A DNA stretch of 64,000 nt from Thalassospira mesophila. Its GTDB lineage: Bacteria > Pseudomonadota > Alphaproteobacteria > Rhodospirillales > Thalassospiraceae. Location of the stretch: positions 62,001 to 126,000 of the forward strand of contig NZ_JFKA01000004.1 in the NCBI RefSeq assembly GCF_002115755.1. Direction: 5' to 3'. The notes below the pieces were generated by a model. That model saw only the letters and a list, made by a program, of their open reading frames with translations, ran no database searches and was not told where the DNA came from. Positions within the stretch are counted from its first letter, which is position 1. Every line of letters begins with the position of its first letter. The position numbers and the translations under genes were made by a program. Of the stretch, positions 63,478 to 64,000 are shown one piece after another.

Positions 63478-63516
63478 ATGCCAACAGGGCAGTTTTAAAA
63501 GCTGCCCTGTTGGCAT
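63478..63516. terminator. Hairpin/terminator after oppF
   Basis: Perfect 15-bp stem (63478-63492 with 63502-63516), loop TTTTAAAAG, followed by TTAAAA. Placed between the convergent oppF and HD-GYP genes, so it can act on both strands. Confidence 0.78.
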
Positions 63517-63538
63517 TTAAAACGGTGTAATCGCCGGT

Positions 63539-64000
63539 TTATGCCGCCCGCAAATAGCGGTTCACATCCACTGCATCACACTGGCCGGGCTTTAAATAGG
63601 TATCGCCGTAATCGCGATAGGCCCCACTGGTTAAAAACAGTTCAAACAGGTTGCTGTCAATTTTACCCTGATCACGCATGGCGCCCAGAATTTCGATACA
63701 TTCCGACAGCATTTTCGGCTTTTTATAGGGTCGGTCAACCGCTGTCAGGGCTTCGAAAATATCGGCAATTACCATGATTTTTTCCAGCGTCCCCATCTGG
63801 TCGCCGGTTAAACCGCGTGGATAGCCCGACCCATCCATTTTTTCATGATGGTTGCCCGCAATGGCAGGCACATTGTGCAACCCCACCGGAAACGGCAACT
63901 GGGCAAGCATGTCCTGGGTAATTACCACATGGTCATTAATGATGGCGCGTTCTTCCGGGGTCAGCGTGCCGCGCGGGATCGACAGGTTATAAATTTCGCC
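63539..64000 (-). CDS. HD-GYP domain protein, C-terminal part (cut by window edge)
   Basis: The reading frame is open from the stop at 63539 to the window end, giving about 153 residues. It contains the HD-GYP signature HHEKMDGSGYPRGL and IADIFEALTAVDRPYK, with GTLTPEERAIINDH before it, so the upstream HD residues lie outside the window. HD-GYP proteins usually hydrolyse cyclic di-GMP. The C-terminal tail after the domain is long and acidic. Sensor or receiver domains, if any, lie beyond the edge. Confidence 0.88.
   Translation of the reverse strand, partial: GEIYNLSIPRGTLTPEERAIINDHVVITQDMLAQLPFPVGLHNVPAIAGNHHEKMDGSGYPRGLTGDQMGTLEKIMVIADIFEALTAVDRPYKKPKMLSECIEILGAMRDQGKIDSNLFELFLTSGAYRDYGDTYLKPGQCDAVDVNRYLRAA

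Noticed and set aside
1..64000. CRISPR array, tRNA, rRNA, prophage or complete insertion sequence
   Set aside because: No regularly spaced repeats, tRNA cloverleaf, rRNA segment, transposase, integrase or phage structural gene was recognised anywhere in the window.

Overview
The window looks like a chromosomal segment of a free-living alphaproteobacterium, most likely Rhodospirillales and close to Thalassospira. This placement is inferred from familiar alphaproteobacterial gene neighbourhoods (rodZ-ispG-hisS, lysC-ptsP, comF-grxC-nitrilase-DUF1178-ubiG, sfsA-map-radC), from a moderately high GC content, and from protein character. No 16S gene or other phylogenetic marker is present to prove it. 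No rRNA, tRNA, CRISPR array, complete insertion sequence or phage gene was seen.

Region 1 (1-18.2 kb) is housekeeping sequence with small additions. A minus-strand series runs lysC, a nitronate-monooxygenase-like flavoprotein, ptsP, rodZ, ispG and the first codons of hisS. Next come a HAD phosphatase, ubiG, two tandem GNAT acetyltransferases and a DUF1178 gene. A PhoB-type promoter then precedes alkaline phosphatase phoA. It is followed by a three-gene ABC module whose permease carries a 52-residue His/Asp-rich loop. The region ends with nitrilase, grxC and comF.

Region 2 (18.2-37.8 kb) alternates conserved genes (methyltransferase, sfsA, map, radC) with accessory cassettes. The cassettes are lysR/GST/three-domain redox flavoprotein, marR-isochorismatase-MFS, marR-fabF, and a ROK-regulated sugar ABC importer with a PfkB kinase. 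Two copies of an undescribed intergenic repeat of about 105 bp, with a hairpin whose paired bases differ in concert between the copies, lie at 18.3 and 25.2 kb. Both sit where a conserved gene meets a cassette. A decayed copy of the radC 3' end lies just beyond the sugar operon, whose other side borders intact radC.

Region 3 (39.0-57.2 kb) is the centrepiece: a complete aryl polyene (APE, xanthomonadin/flexirubin-like pigment) cluster. A phosphopantetheinyl transferase diverges from one long, tightly overlapping operon. The operon encodes a lipoprotein, an ApeC-like ketosynthase partner, an acyltransferase, two acyl carrier proteins, a membrane protein, a fused acyl-AMP ligase/dehydratase, a fused glycosyltransferase/acyltransferase, an aromatic amino-acid lyase, a thioesterase, a LolA-like protein, an MMPL exporter, a flavin-dependent halogenase-like protein, a DUF3261 lipoprotein, two ketosynthases, a dehydratase and a ketoreductase. 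The presumed route is as follows: the lyase makes an aryl acrylate, the ligase loads it on an ACP, and the type II ketosynthase/reductase/dehydratase set extends it to a conjugated polyene. The acyltransferases then attach it to a lipid, and the LolA/MMPL/lipoprotein set moves it to the outer membrane. The halogenase-like protein carries three motifs typical of true halogenases and could give a halogenated pigment.

Region 4 (57.2-64.0 kb) holds about 680 bp without a recognisable gene, then an oppABCDF oligopeptide importer and the C-terminal part of an HD-GYP protein cut by the window edge.
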